Assembly: GCA_028686145.1 (NCBI GenBank)
Contig: JAQUCQ010000058.1
Coordinates: 1 to 12,475 of the forward strand
Direction: 5' to 3'
Length of the DNA stretch: 12,475 nucleotides
Source of the DNA: Desulfuromonadaceae bacterium
Lineage (GTDB): Bacteria; Desulfobacterota; Desulfuromonadia; Geobacterales; Pseudopelobacteraceae
This document shows, piece by piece, positions 1 through 6,075 of the stretch. The notes under the pieces were generated by a model. The model was given only the letters and a program-made list of their open reading frames with translations, did not search any database and was not told the origin of the DNA. Numbering within the stretch: the stretch's first letter is position 1; every line of letters starts with the position of its first letter. Position numbers and translations under genes: made by a program.

Positions 1-256
1 CCTGTTCCTCAATGGATTTGAGCACCGTAATTTTTCGCTCCTCCAACTCACTGAAGTAGGCAAACAGCTCCTCAATCGTACGAATCTGTACCTCGTCAAG
101 TTCACCGGTATGCTCTTTTCGATACCTGGCGATGAAAGGCACTGTTGCCCCCTCCTGCAACAGCTGAACGGTATTATCAATCTGAGACGGCTTGAGGCCG
201 GTCGCTTCGATGAGGTAGTGAATCATTTTTTTGTTTTGTTCGTCAGTCAGTTTCAT
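1..256 (-). CDS. tex: Tex-type transcription accessory protein, N-terminal part (runs off window)
   Basis: The reverse strand from the ATG at 256 reads open to the window edge, about 85 codons. It begins MKLTDEQNKKMIHYLIEATG and continues through segments reading ATVPFIARYRKE, LDEVQIRTIEE and LEERKITVLKSIEEQ. These are the conserved N-terminal signature of Tex, a cytoplasmic multi-domain protein with a helix-turn-helix-like N-terminus, a YqgF-like domain and a C-terminal S1 RNA-binding domain. Tex is linked to transcription and RNA handling. Only the N-terminal region is visible, so the YqgF and S1 parts cannot be checked. A GGAG lies about 6 nt upstream of the ATG on the reverse strand, which supports the start. 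It is divergent from the riboswitch-controlled gene. Family assignment is firm from the motif match; function is inherited from the family. Confidence 0.9.
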   Translation of the reverse strand, partial: MKLTDEQNKKMIHYLIEATGLKPSQIDNTVQLLQEGATVPFIARYRKEHTGELDEVQIRTIEELFAYFSELEERKITVLKSIEEQ

Positions 257-420
257 TACAACTCCAGTATGTGGGAATCAAAGTTACTATCGTACTACAC
301 CAGCAGCTATTCTGCTTCAGCATTTTTGTCACCGCACGGCACACAATCCGGACGGCAGCACCAACAAAAGATTAACACAAACAATCCATACACTTACAGT
401 TCATACCCGGTATACAACCC
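257..420. other. Intergenic stretch between tex and the riboswitch promoter
   Basis: This is the first part of a 399-bp gap between the divergent tex and the gene at 656. Apart from the tex ribosome-binding site at its left edge, I see no convincing gene, RNA or strong promoter. The tex promoter should lie here, but no pair of hexamers stands out. The reading frames across it look random in composition. Confidence 0.5.
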
Positions 421-449
421 TTGACAGTTCATTTTTGCTGCGCTAGGGT
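421..449 (+). promoter_or_regulatory. Sigma-70-type promoter of the riboswitch transcript
   Basis: A perfect -35 hexamer TTGACA (421-426) is followed after 17 nt by TAGGGT (444-449), a partial match to TATAAT. Transcription would start near 456, about 20-25 nt upstream of the riboswitch aptamer and about 200 nt upstream of the start codon. The weak -10 and strong -35 are seen directly; use in vivo is inferred. Confidence 0.6.
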
Positions 450-475
450 TACCCAGCAAATCAGAGCATAACCGT

Positions 476-563
476 TTCCGATAACCGATACTACTAAACC
501 ATCCGCGAGGATGGGACGGAAAACCTACGGGTCTTACAGAGACAGCCGGGTCGCCGAACTATC
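476..563 (+). ncRNA. GEMM-I cyclic-dinucleotide riboswitch aptamer, Geobacter (GEMM-Ib, cAMP-GMP-like) subtype
   Basis: The aptamer core contains the conserved AAACC, then a hairpin CCATCC-GCGA-GGATGG (499-514) with a GNRA tetraloop. GGACGGAAAACC follows, then a second arm CCTACGGGTCT...AGACAGCCGGGT (524-551) that can serve as tetraloop receptor. GATA (480-483) can pair with TATC (560-563) to close the element. This matches the GEMM-I consensus. It is especially close, as I remember it, to the Geobacter elements shown to bind 3',3'-cAMP-GMP rather than c-di-GMP, including the CTAAACCATCC and GAGACAGCCGGG blocks. The region where c-di-GMP aptamers have the GGGC block with specificity base G20 instead reads ACT or ACTA before AAACC, so a c-di-GMP aptamer is less likely. 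Ligand identity is inference. The 3' strand is shared with a terminator, implying ligand-on control of the gene at 656. Confidence 0.9.
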
Positions 564-596
564 AATACTACGATAGCGGGCGACCCGGTTTTTTTT
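546..596 (+). terminator. Riboswitch expression platform: intrinsic terminator overlapping the aptamer
   Basis: CCGGGTCGCC (546-555) pairs perfectly with GGCGACCCGG (579-588). An inner CTATC (559-563) pairs with GATAG (572-576), and eight T follow at 589-596. The left arm is also the 3' strand of the aptamer's second arm and of its closing helix. Aptamer folding and terminator folding should therefore exclude each other. Bound ligand would free the right arm and allow read-through, an ON switch, as known for Geobacter GEMM-Ib elements. Confidence 0.9.
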
Positions 597-655
597 ATGC
601 GGTGCGGAAACAAATACTCTATTGACCGCAAAAGTTGTTACAAGGAGTTATACCC

Positions 656-1534
656 ATGAAATTCAGCCAAAGCATCTACAACATGGCAGTGTTCATCGAA
701 TTTCTGGCTGGTGCCGGCCTCGCCATCTTTTTCCATTTGGTGCTCCACTCTCCGGATGTAGCCTACAGTATCTTCGGTATCGGCATCCTTCTTTCCCTGG
801 CCACCTACCTGATCCGTGAGGATATGGAGAAAACACGCCATGAGCTAATCGGCCAGTATGACCAGGCCCACGAAATAACGTTCGCCATTGCCCGGATTAG
901 CGATGCAGAATGTCGTACCAAGGCAGAAGCGATGCTGTCCGGAATCAAGCGAACTATCGTGCAGTTGCAGCAAGGGTATATCCCGCTTGATGAAACAGAA
1001 TTCTATCTGGAAGGGGCCAAGTGCACCGATCAGGCCGTTCGCCGGTTGAAAAGTGTTGATCCGATAACCAGTGGCTGGCACACCAATGGCTGTCACACCC
1101 GGGGGGCATTAGTCAACTACTACCAATCAAACCTGCGGGCGCTGGAACGTGGCGTAACAATCACCCGCATCTTTGTCATGAACCATGAAGAGTTAAATGA
1201 TCCTGATTCACAGAAGATCCTGCTTGCCCAGTACCGTGACGGCATCGAAGTACGGATCGCCTTTCGTGAGGAGCTTCCCACGGCCAACAACATGAGCGGG
1301 CGCGACACCACCAGCTCCTTTAATTTTGCCATCTACGATGATCAGGTCGCGACCGAGGCTTTTCCCCAGAGTGGCACCTATTTTGGCAGAAAGACCAGCC
1401 AGGCTGCCAATGTGGACATATTTCTGCGGTTTTATGAACTGATTGAGCACAGTTCCAATATTATAGCCGTTGAGGGTGACCGGATCATCATCGCCTCGGA
1501 TATTCTTAACCTGGAGCAACAGTCCCCAATTTAG
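656..1534 (+). CDS. Riboswitch-controlled membrane protein with two N-terminal helices and an unassigned cytoplasmic domain
   Basis: The protein has 292 residues. The start at 656 is chosen for AAGGAG at 642-647, 8 nt upstream; an in-frame TTG at 635 lacks such a site. Residues 8-30 and 36-53 are hydrophobic and probably form a membrane hairpin. A charged linker (54-110) and a soluble domain follow. The segment around 147-206 (TRGALVNYYQSNLRALERGV, then ITRIFVMN, then GIEVRIAF) resembles the alpha/beta sensor-like module found beside signalling domains and loosely recalls phospholipase-D-like folds. I see no paired HKD motif, so no enzymatic role is claimed. The leader carries a GEMM-I riboswitch, so the protein is probably made when a cyclic dinucleotide is high. 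It stands alone, with its stop overlapping that of the convergent radical SAM gene. I do not recognise a named family; the gene call itself is secure. Confidence 0.85.
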   Translation: MKFSQSIYNMAVFIEFLAGAGLAIFFHLVLHSPDVAYSIFGIGILLSLATYLIREDMEKTRHELIGQYDQAHEITFAIARISDAECRTKAEAMLSGIKRTIVQLQQGYIPLDETEFYLEGAKCTDQAVRRLKSVDPITSGWHTNGCHTRGALVNYYQSNLRALERGVTITRIFVMNHEELNDPDSQKILLAQYRDGIEVRIAFREELPTANNMSGRDTTSSFNFAIYDDQVATEAFPQSGTYFGRKTSQAANVDIFLRFYELIEHSSNIIAVEGDRIIIASDILNLEQQSPI

Positions 1535-2790
1535 AAATAGGTGGCAAGGCCACTCTCGATCAGTTCAAAACGGGCTATCCGCTCCGGTGGTTGGCCCGCC
1601 CCCACAGCGGTCCGTTCAGCGTCAGACAGGTCAAGTTCGGGCGTGAGTGGACGTCGTTCCAGATACAGGGCGCGCCCGGTTTCCAGCACAATCTTTTCAA
1701 AGGGGTACCGGTAGCTTGGATTCTGCAGGAGAACTGCTTCGCAGTAATGTACACCCGTTGCTGAAAAGGTGCGCAGATAGCCCGGTTCCGTTACCGACTC
1801 CCCGGGAAGGCAGACACTCTGGGCGGCGCGACGCCGTGCTGCTGCGTGCTGGTAGCGCCGTTTATAGGAAAAGGAGCAGTAGTTCACCGGTAGGGGAGTA
1901 ACCTGTTCCAATCCGAAACGAACCATGCGCAAAGCACAGAGTTCCGACTCCAGCACCGTCACTTTCTCGCCATGCAGAAAGGTATAGCCCCGCTCCGTCA
2001 GCGGCCCGAAGTTATGCGGCGTCAACCTCATCTGATGCAGATTGAGGTGATCTACCCCCGCTTCTGTCATTTCGATCATCTTCAGCTTCAGCAGCTCTTC
2101 ATCCTCCGGCACCGCCGGAATTTCAACTGTTACCGTTTTTATGCACCCCACCGCAAGGCGCAGTTTTTTGAGGTTGTAGCGGACGGCACCCAGATCAAAG
2201 CGGATCTCGTTCAGGCCGGCATCCCGCAGGCGGTTGCAGAGATCGGCCGTCAGCAGCGTACCGTTGGTATAGAGCCAGAGGTGAACATCCTCACCGCACC
2301 GCCTGCGTACAGCGTCCAGATAGGCCAGGGTCAAATCCGGCGTCAGCAACGGTTCGCCGCCGCTGATGCTGACGCCGCTGAACCCCATGGCAGCCACATA
2401 GGCGGCATACTCTTCCGAAGTGGCGAAAGCAAGGCCGTTGGTAACCGGCGGCCCCTCTTCATCCTGCGATGTCGGGCAGTAGAAACAGCGCCCGTTGCAG
2501 CGGCCATTGACAAACAGGCAGGACCAGCCGCCAGCTCCGCAGTGCCGACACCCGGGAGAAATATTATTGCAGTCCACCTTGGTCCCGGCATACCCGAAGC
2601 TGGCGCGCTGCTCCAGCCACTGCAGCAGTTCTTTTCGCTCTGCACCGGCAGCAGCCAACTGGGCAGGAGTTGCAAAGGTCAGCAGATCGTACAGGTTTCC
2701 GTATTCGCGGCGGTTTGACTCAACCTGCTGTTGTCGGATGGTTTCGCTCAGACTTGACTGGACGTAGGGGAACGGTAATAATGATGGCAC
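1531..2790 (-). CDS. Radical SAM protein with an extra N-terminal cysteine cluster
   Basis: The protein has 419 residues and starts at GTG (2790-2788), preceded by GAGGGG about 8 nt upstream on the reverse strand. C98-x3-C102-x2-C105 (CNGRCFYC) is the canonical motif binding the [4Fe-4S] cluster that cleaves S-adenosylmethionine. GGEP at 144-147 is the usual SAM-binding motif, and LWLYTNG (171-177) and NEIRFDLGA (194-202) fit later strands of the barrel. Directly before it lie C74, C81, C84 and C91, which could hold another cluster or a structural metal. C305, C327 and C350 lie in the C-terminal third. The N-terminal 70 residues are helical and lack recognisable motifs. Family is certain; substrate is unknown, and no target peptide or partner enzyme is adjacent. 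It could be an activase or a maturase. It converges on the riboswitch gene with a 4-nt overlap. Confidence 0.88.
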   Translation of the reverse strand: MPSLLPFPYVQSSLSETIRQQQVESNRREYGNLYDLLTFATPAQLAAAGAERKELLQWLEQRASFGYAGTKVDCNNISPGCRHCGAGGWSCLFVNGRCNGRCFYCPTSQDEEGPPVTNGLAFATSEEYAAYVAAMGFSGVSISGGEPLLTPDLTLAYLDAVRRRCGEDVHLWLYTNGTLLTADLCNRLRDAGLNEIRFDLGAVRYNLKKLRLAVGCIKTVTVEIPAVPEDEELLKLKMIEMTEAGVDHLNLHQMRLTPHNFGPLTERGYTFLHGEKVTVLESELCALRMVRFGLEQVTPLPVNYCSFSYKRRYQHAAARRRAAQSVCLPGESVTEPGYLRTFSATGVHYCEAVLLQNPSYRYPFEKIVLETGRALYLERRPLTPELDLSDAERTAVGAGQPPERIARFELIESGLATYF

Positions 2791-3044
2791 GCGGTAATCC
2801 CCTCGTGAGACGGAGTAGTTGTATTAGAAACATCCGTCTTGATTACCCGGATTCAAAGAGCGCTGCATCGTCTCAACACTATAGACCTTTTACCGGGAAC
2901 GCATAGTTAAAACGCTTCTGCCCGAAATCCGGACAGCGCCACTTCAACCACGGAACAACCACCTGTTAACCGGGATACAGGTTGCGACCGGCACATGTGC
3001 GAAGCGGACTGAATATAAACTGCCAAACTGAAAGGAATGTGATC

Positions 3045-4046
3045 ATGGAACAGAGAAAACTGGGAAAACAAGGATTGACCGTTTCAGCCCAAGGTTTGGG
3101 CTGCATGGGGATGTCGGATTTTTACGGCGGGCGGGACGAGGCGGAGTCGATCGCCACCATCCATCGCGCCCTGGATCTGGGGGTGAACTTTCTGGACACC
3201 TCCGACATGTACGGCCCGTTTACCAATGAACAGCTGGTAGGGAAAGCGATCAAAGGCCACCGCAACCAAGTGGTGATAGCCACCAAGTTTGGCATTGTGC
3301 GCGCCCAACCAACCAAGGGCGGGTGGGCGCCAATCACAGGCATCAGCGGCAGACCGGAGTACGTCCGCTCGTCCTGTGATGCATCGCTTAAGCGACTTGG
3401 CATCGATCATATTGACCTCTATTACCAGCATCGGGTGGATGCCGAGGTGCCGATCGAAGAGACCGTAGGAGCCATGTCCGATCTGGTCTCCGCGGGAAAA
3501 GTGCGCTATATCGGGCTGTCTGAGGCAAGTGTTCAGACGATCCGCAGAGCCCATGCCATACATCCGGTCACCGCACTCCAGAGCGAATACTCACTCTGGA
3601 GCCGTGATCCGGAGGACGAGGTGCTGCCGGCCCTGCGGGAGCTCGGCATCGGCTTTGTCGCCTATAGTCCACTCGGACGCGGTTTCCTGACCGGACAGCT
3701 GAAAAGCCCGGACGATTTTGCTCCCGACGATTACCGCCGCAACTCCCCCCGCTTTCAGGGTGAAAACTTTACGAAGAACCTGGAGCTGGTGGAGCGGATC
3801 ACGGCCATTGCCGAGCGGAAAGGGATCACCCCCGGACAGTTGGCTCTTGCCTGGGTGCTGGCCCAGGGTGACGACATCGTGCCGATACCGGGAACCAAGC
3901 GAAGGAAGTACCTTGAGGAGAATATCGCTGCCGGAACTGCAACCATCACTGCGGCTGAAATGACCGAAATTGCAGAGGCGCTCCCCAAGGGGGCGGCCAC
4001 CGGAGAACGCTATCCGGCAGCGATGATGACATTTGTCAACAGGTGA
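3045..4046 (+). CDS. Aldo/keto reductase (NADPH-dependent)
   Basis: The protein has 333 residues. The start at 3045 follows AAAGGA (3031-3036) by 8 nt; an in-frame upstream start at 2982 has no such site. The aldo/keto reductase catalytic tetrad is visible: D51 (in FLDTSDMYG), Y56, K81 (in IATKFG) and H129 (in LYYQHR). The strand motif AYSPLGRGFLTG (206-217) and the NADP-binding segment IPGTKR (281-286) are at family-typical places. The family reduces aldehydes and ketones with NADPH in the cytoplasm. The sequence resembles the YakC/pyridoxal-reductase-like branch, but the substrate cannot be read. It is the first gene of a likely three-gene unit, with the MFS gene beginning 9 nt after its stop. 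The 254-bp upstream region holds a small inverted repeat, ACCTGT 2961-2966 and ACAGGT 2977-2982, of unknown meaning. Confidence 0.93.
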   Translation: MEQRKLGKQGLTVSAQGLGCMGMSDFYGGRDEAESIATIHRALDLGVNFLDTSDMYGPFTNEQLVGKAIKGHRNQVVIATKFGIVRAQPTKGGWAPITGISGRPEYVRSSCDASLKRLGIDHIDLYYQHRVDAEVPIEETVGAMSDLVSAGKVRYIGLSEASVQTIRRAHAIHPVTALQSEYSLWSRDPEDEVLPALRELGIGFVAYSPLGRGFLTGQLKSPDDFAPDDYRRNSPRFQGENFTKNLELVERITAIAERKGITPGQLALAWVLAQGDDIVPIPGTKRRKYLEENIAAGTATITAAEMTEIAEALPKGAATGERYPAAMMTFVNR

Positions 4047-4055
4047 TATATTTTT

Positions 4056-5243
4056 ATGGCTAAAAACACGCCCGGTCTTGCCCCGTTTCTGCTCCTCTGT
4101 CTGATCGGTTTCGCCACCTTTTTCAGTTCATATCTGCGCATCCCGGTACTGCCGTTGTTTGCCGTAACGCTGGGGGCCGGACCGGCCCAGATAGGAAGCA
4201 TCAACGGTGCCTTCATGCTGACGGCGGGACTGCTGTCCATCCCCGCCGGCCTGCTGGCCGACCGCACCGGGCGCAAACTGCCGATTATTGCCGGGGTGAT
4301 CGCCACCGCCATCTCTTCGCTCCTGGTGACCCAGTGTCATCTGCCGGGGCAGATGGCTGCCGCCTACATTCTTTTTGGAGCCGGACTGGCCGCCTTTGCT
4401 CCCGGCATGCTGTCACTGGTGGCCGATGTGATGCCGCCCGACCGGCTCGGTCAGGCCTATGGGTGGTATACCACCGCCATTTACATCGCGATGACGCTGG
4501 GACCGGCTTCGGGGGGCTTCCTGGCCAAAGCGCTGGGGCTCCGCCAGGTGTTCTACGTGTCAGGATTCCTGCTCATGGCCGTTACACTGGTGGCCCTGTT
4601 TGTATTGCCTCCCGGCCCTCCCCGCCACAAGACCGACCTGCACGCCGCGCTGACAGCAAGCTTCGGACTGCTGCACAATCGTCGCCTGCTTGCCTGCCTG
4701 CTGGCGACTGCCGGCAGTTGCATCGGTTTCGGCGTGTTTCTGACCTTTCTCCCCATGTACGCCTCGCAATGTGGTTACGACCCGGCCCAGGTTGGGCTTG
4801 TGTTTGCAGCACAGGCTGCGACCAACGTGGTAGGCAGGGTGCCGATCGGCAGCCTTGCTGATCGTCTTGATCGCCGCTGGCTCATTGCTGCCGGCCTGAT
4901 CTGCCTGGCAGTGGCGCTGGCGGCACTGGGGCAAATGGTGCAGCTCACGTACCTTATGGGTTGTGCGGTTGTCATGGGAGTCGGAATGGCCCTGACATTT
5001 ACCGCAATCGGCGCCCTGATCGCAGAACTGGTTCCGGTCGTGCAGCGAGGATTAGCCATGGGGATGTATAACAGCTGCATCTACCTTGGCATGATGTCCG
5101 GCTCAACCGTCATGGGGGTTGCCCTTAAACGGATCGGCTATCCCCTTGGATTTGCTGCAGCCGGCGGCATGTCACTGGTTGCACTGATGCTCTTTTTACT
5201 GATGATGCGGGGTAAGCAGAGCAGCACTTGCTGCGAGCCTTGA
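4056..5243 (+). CDS. Major facilitator superfamily transporter, probable drug/xenobiotic exporter
   Basis: The protein has 395 residues, mostly hydrophobic, with about 12 membrane helices. The loop between helices 2 and 3 carries the MFS signature LADRTGRK (residues 67-74). A degenerate copy, SLADRLDRR (266-274), sits at the equivalent place in the second half, as expected from the internal duplication. The length is typical of drug:H+ antiporters of the 12-helix type. The start at 4056 lies 9 nt after AGGTGA (4041-4046), which itself includes the stop codon of the reductase gene, so the two are transcribed and probably translated in succession. Direction and substrate are not visible. Pairing with a reductase and a Nim-like protein suggests export of reduced or toxic small molecules, which is inference. 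Confidence 0.92.
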   Translation: MAKNTPGLAPFLLLCLIGFATFFSSYLRIPVLPLFAVTLGAGPAQIGSINGAFMLTAGLLSIPAGLLADRTGRKLPIIAGVIATAISSLLVTQCHLPGQMAAAYILFGAGLAAFAPGMLSLVADVMPPDRLGQAYGWYTTAIYIAMTLGPASGGFLAKALGLRQVFYVSGFLLMAVTLVALFVLPPGPPRHKTDLHAALTASFGLLHNRRLLACLLATAGSCIGFGVFLTFLPMYASQCGYDPAQVGLVFAAQAATNVVGRVPIGSLADRLDRRWLIAAGLICLAVALAALGQMVQLTYLMGCAVVMGVGMALTFTAIGALIAELVPVVQRGLAMGMYNSCIYLGMMSGSTVMGVALKRIGYPLGFAAAGGMSLVALMLFLLMMRGKQSSTCCEP

Positions 5244-5356
5244 GCAGGACACCTTCAAGTCTAACGGAGTTGCCACCTGCGAGGTTGCCGAGTTCGCTCC
5301 GGACCACAGACCGCACCGGAGTTTGCACAGTTGTTGAATAGAAGAGGAGAGCTGCC

Positions 5357-5821
5357 ATGCACCATGAATTACGCAACAAAAAAAGAGGCCTTAGCGAAGC
5401 GGAAGCACGGGAGCTGCTTGAACGAGGAGAATACGGCATCCTCTCCACTTGCGATGCCCTCGGCCAACCATACGGAATCCCACTCAGTTACTGCATAATC
5501 GACGATGCCATCTATTTCCACTGCGCCACGGAAGGCCACAAGCTGGAAAATATTGCCGCCAACAACAAGGTGTCGTTTTGCGTGATTGGTAACACCGAGG
5601 TGTTGCCGGACCAGTTTGCAACCCGCTATGAGAGTGTCGTCGTTTTAGGGAAGGCAACAGAGGTTTTTGATACGGAGAAGCAGCGTGGCTTGGAAAAGCT
5701 CCTGCCAAAATACTCTGCCGGATTTGTTGCGGAAGGCTTGAACTACATCGATGCGGTCAGGGGACAGACCAGGGTTTTTAGAATCAGCATCGCTACCATG
5801 TGCGGCAAGGCACGACGATAA
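5357..5821 (+). CDS. Pyridoxamine 5'-phosphate oxidase-like FMN-binding protein, NimA-type
   Basis: The protein has 154 residues and a strong ribosome-binding site, GAGGAG at 5344-5349, 7 nt before the ATG. The sequence fits the flavin split-barrel family that includes the 5-nitroimidazole reductases NimA/NimB. YGILSTCD (26-33), PYGIPLSY (38-45), the strand AIYFHCATEGHKLENI (51-66) with H61, and KVSFCVIG (71-78) are typical. NimA proteins bind FMN and, in some hosts, reduce nitroimidazoles; many relatives have unknown substrates. It lies 113 nt after the MFS gene, a gap containing an inverted repeat CTCCGG/CCGGAG (5297-5302 and 5316-5321). It is therefore either the last gene of that operon or partly independent. 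Family is confident; resistance function is not demonstrated. Confidence 0.9.
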   Translation: MHHELRNKKRGLSEAEARELLERGEYGILSTCDALGQPYGIPLSYCIIDDAIYFHCATEGHKLENIAANNKVSFCVIGNTEVLPDQFATRYESVVVLGKATEVFDTEKQRGLEKLLPKYSAGFVAEGLNYIDAVRGQTRVFRISIATMCGKARR

Positions 5822-5850
5822 CGAGAAAAGACGTATCGCATTAGAATCAA

Positions 5851-5891
5851 AACAGGGCCGATTGTTTAATTGAAAAACAATCGGCCCTGTT
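5851..5891 (+). terminator. 17-bp perfect hairpin, likely terminator of the reductase-MFS-Nim unit
   Basis: AACAGGGCCGATTGTTT (5851-5867) and its exact complement (5875-5891) flank a 7-nt loop. The hairpin starts 30 nt after the Nim-like stop. Only a short T pair follows the stem, so it may stop polymerase weakly, act in RNA stability, or work with sequence inside the arm (AAACAA). Confidence 0.7.
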
Positions 5892-5921
5892 CCGTGTTTG
5901 GTGTTTACTTACTAAATCTAA

Positions 5922-5950
5922 TTTACAGTTACTCAAAGAATGCGTATATT
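5922..5950 (+). promoter_or_regulatory. Sigma-70-type promoter for the diguanylate cyclase gene
   Basis: TTTACA (5922-5927, five of six to TTGACA) is separated by exactly 17 nt from TATATT (5945-5950, five of six to TATAAT). Start of transcription would fall near 5957, giving a leader of about 120 nt before the GTG at 6076. Confidence 0.65.
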
Positions 5951-5958
5951 TCATCGGA

Positions 5959-6010
5959 TTACCTGCCATCGCTGTCTTCAGACAGCACAAGATGTGCTTG
6001 GTAAATGGCA
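5959..6010 (+). ncRNA. Candidate structured leader RNA of the GGDEF gene
   Basis: Beginning right at the predicted transcript start, TGCCAT (5964-5969) can pair with ATGGCA (6005-6010). It encloses a hairpin GCTGTC-TTCA-GACAGC (5971-5986) and a second small hairpin, GCACA-AGA-TGTGC (5985-5997), which shares two bases with the first. TTACC (5959-5963) can pair with GGTAA (6000-6004); this crosses the first helix, as in an H-type pseudoknot. A further inverted repeat GGAACA/TGTTCC (6015-6020 and 6041-6046) follows. I recognise no known riboswitch class. The pairings are seen; a role in RNA is inference, and short complementary blocks can arise by chance. Confidence 0.35.
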
Positions 6011-6075
6011 AAACGGAACAAGACATCTATATAAGGAGCCTGTTCCTTACACCAATTAATCAGGAGTCATAAAAA

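Noticed and set aside
635..655. Upstream TTG start adding seven residues to the riboswitch-controlled protein
   Set aside because: The AAGGAG at 642-647 lies inside that extension and is correctly spaced for ATG 656; nothing comparable precedes 635.
1972..2718. Plus-strand open frame of 248 codons
   Set aside because: It lies wholly antisense to the radical SAM gene, which has clear cluster motifs, and its translation is Gln/Arg/Ala-rich with no family features.
2791..3044. Promoter for the aldo/keto reductase, e.g. TATAAA at 3014-3019
   Set aside because: No -35-like hexamer at 16-18 nt could be found upstream, so the site is not reported.
4334..4861. Plus-strand 175-codon frame inside the MFS gene
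   Set aside because: Translation is Arg/Ser/Gly-rich without motifs, and the enclosing frame has clear MFS signatures.
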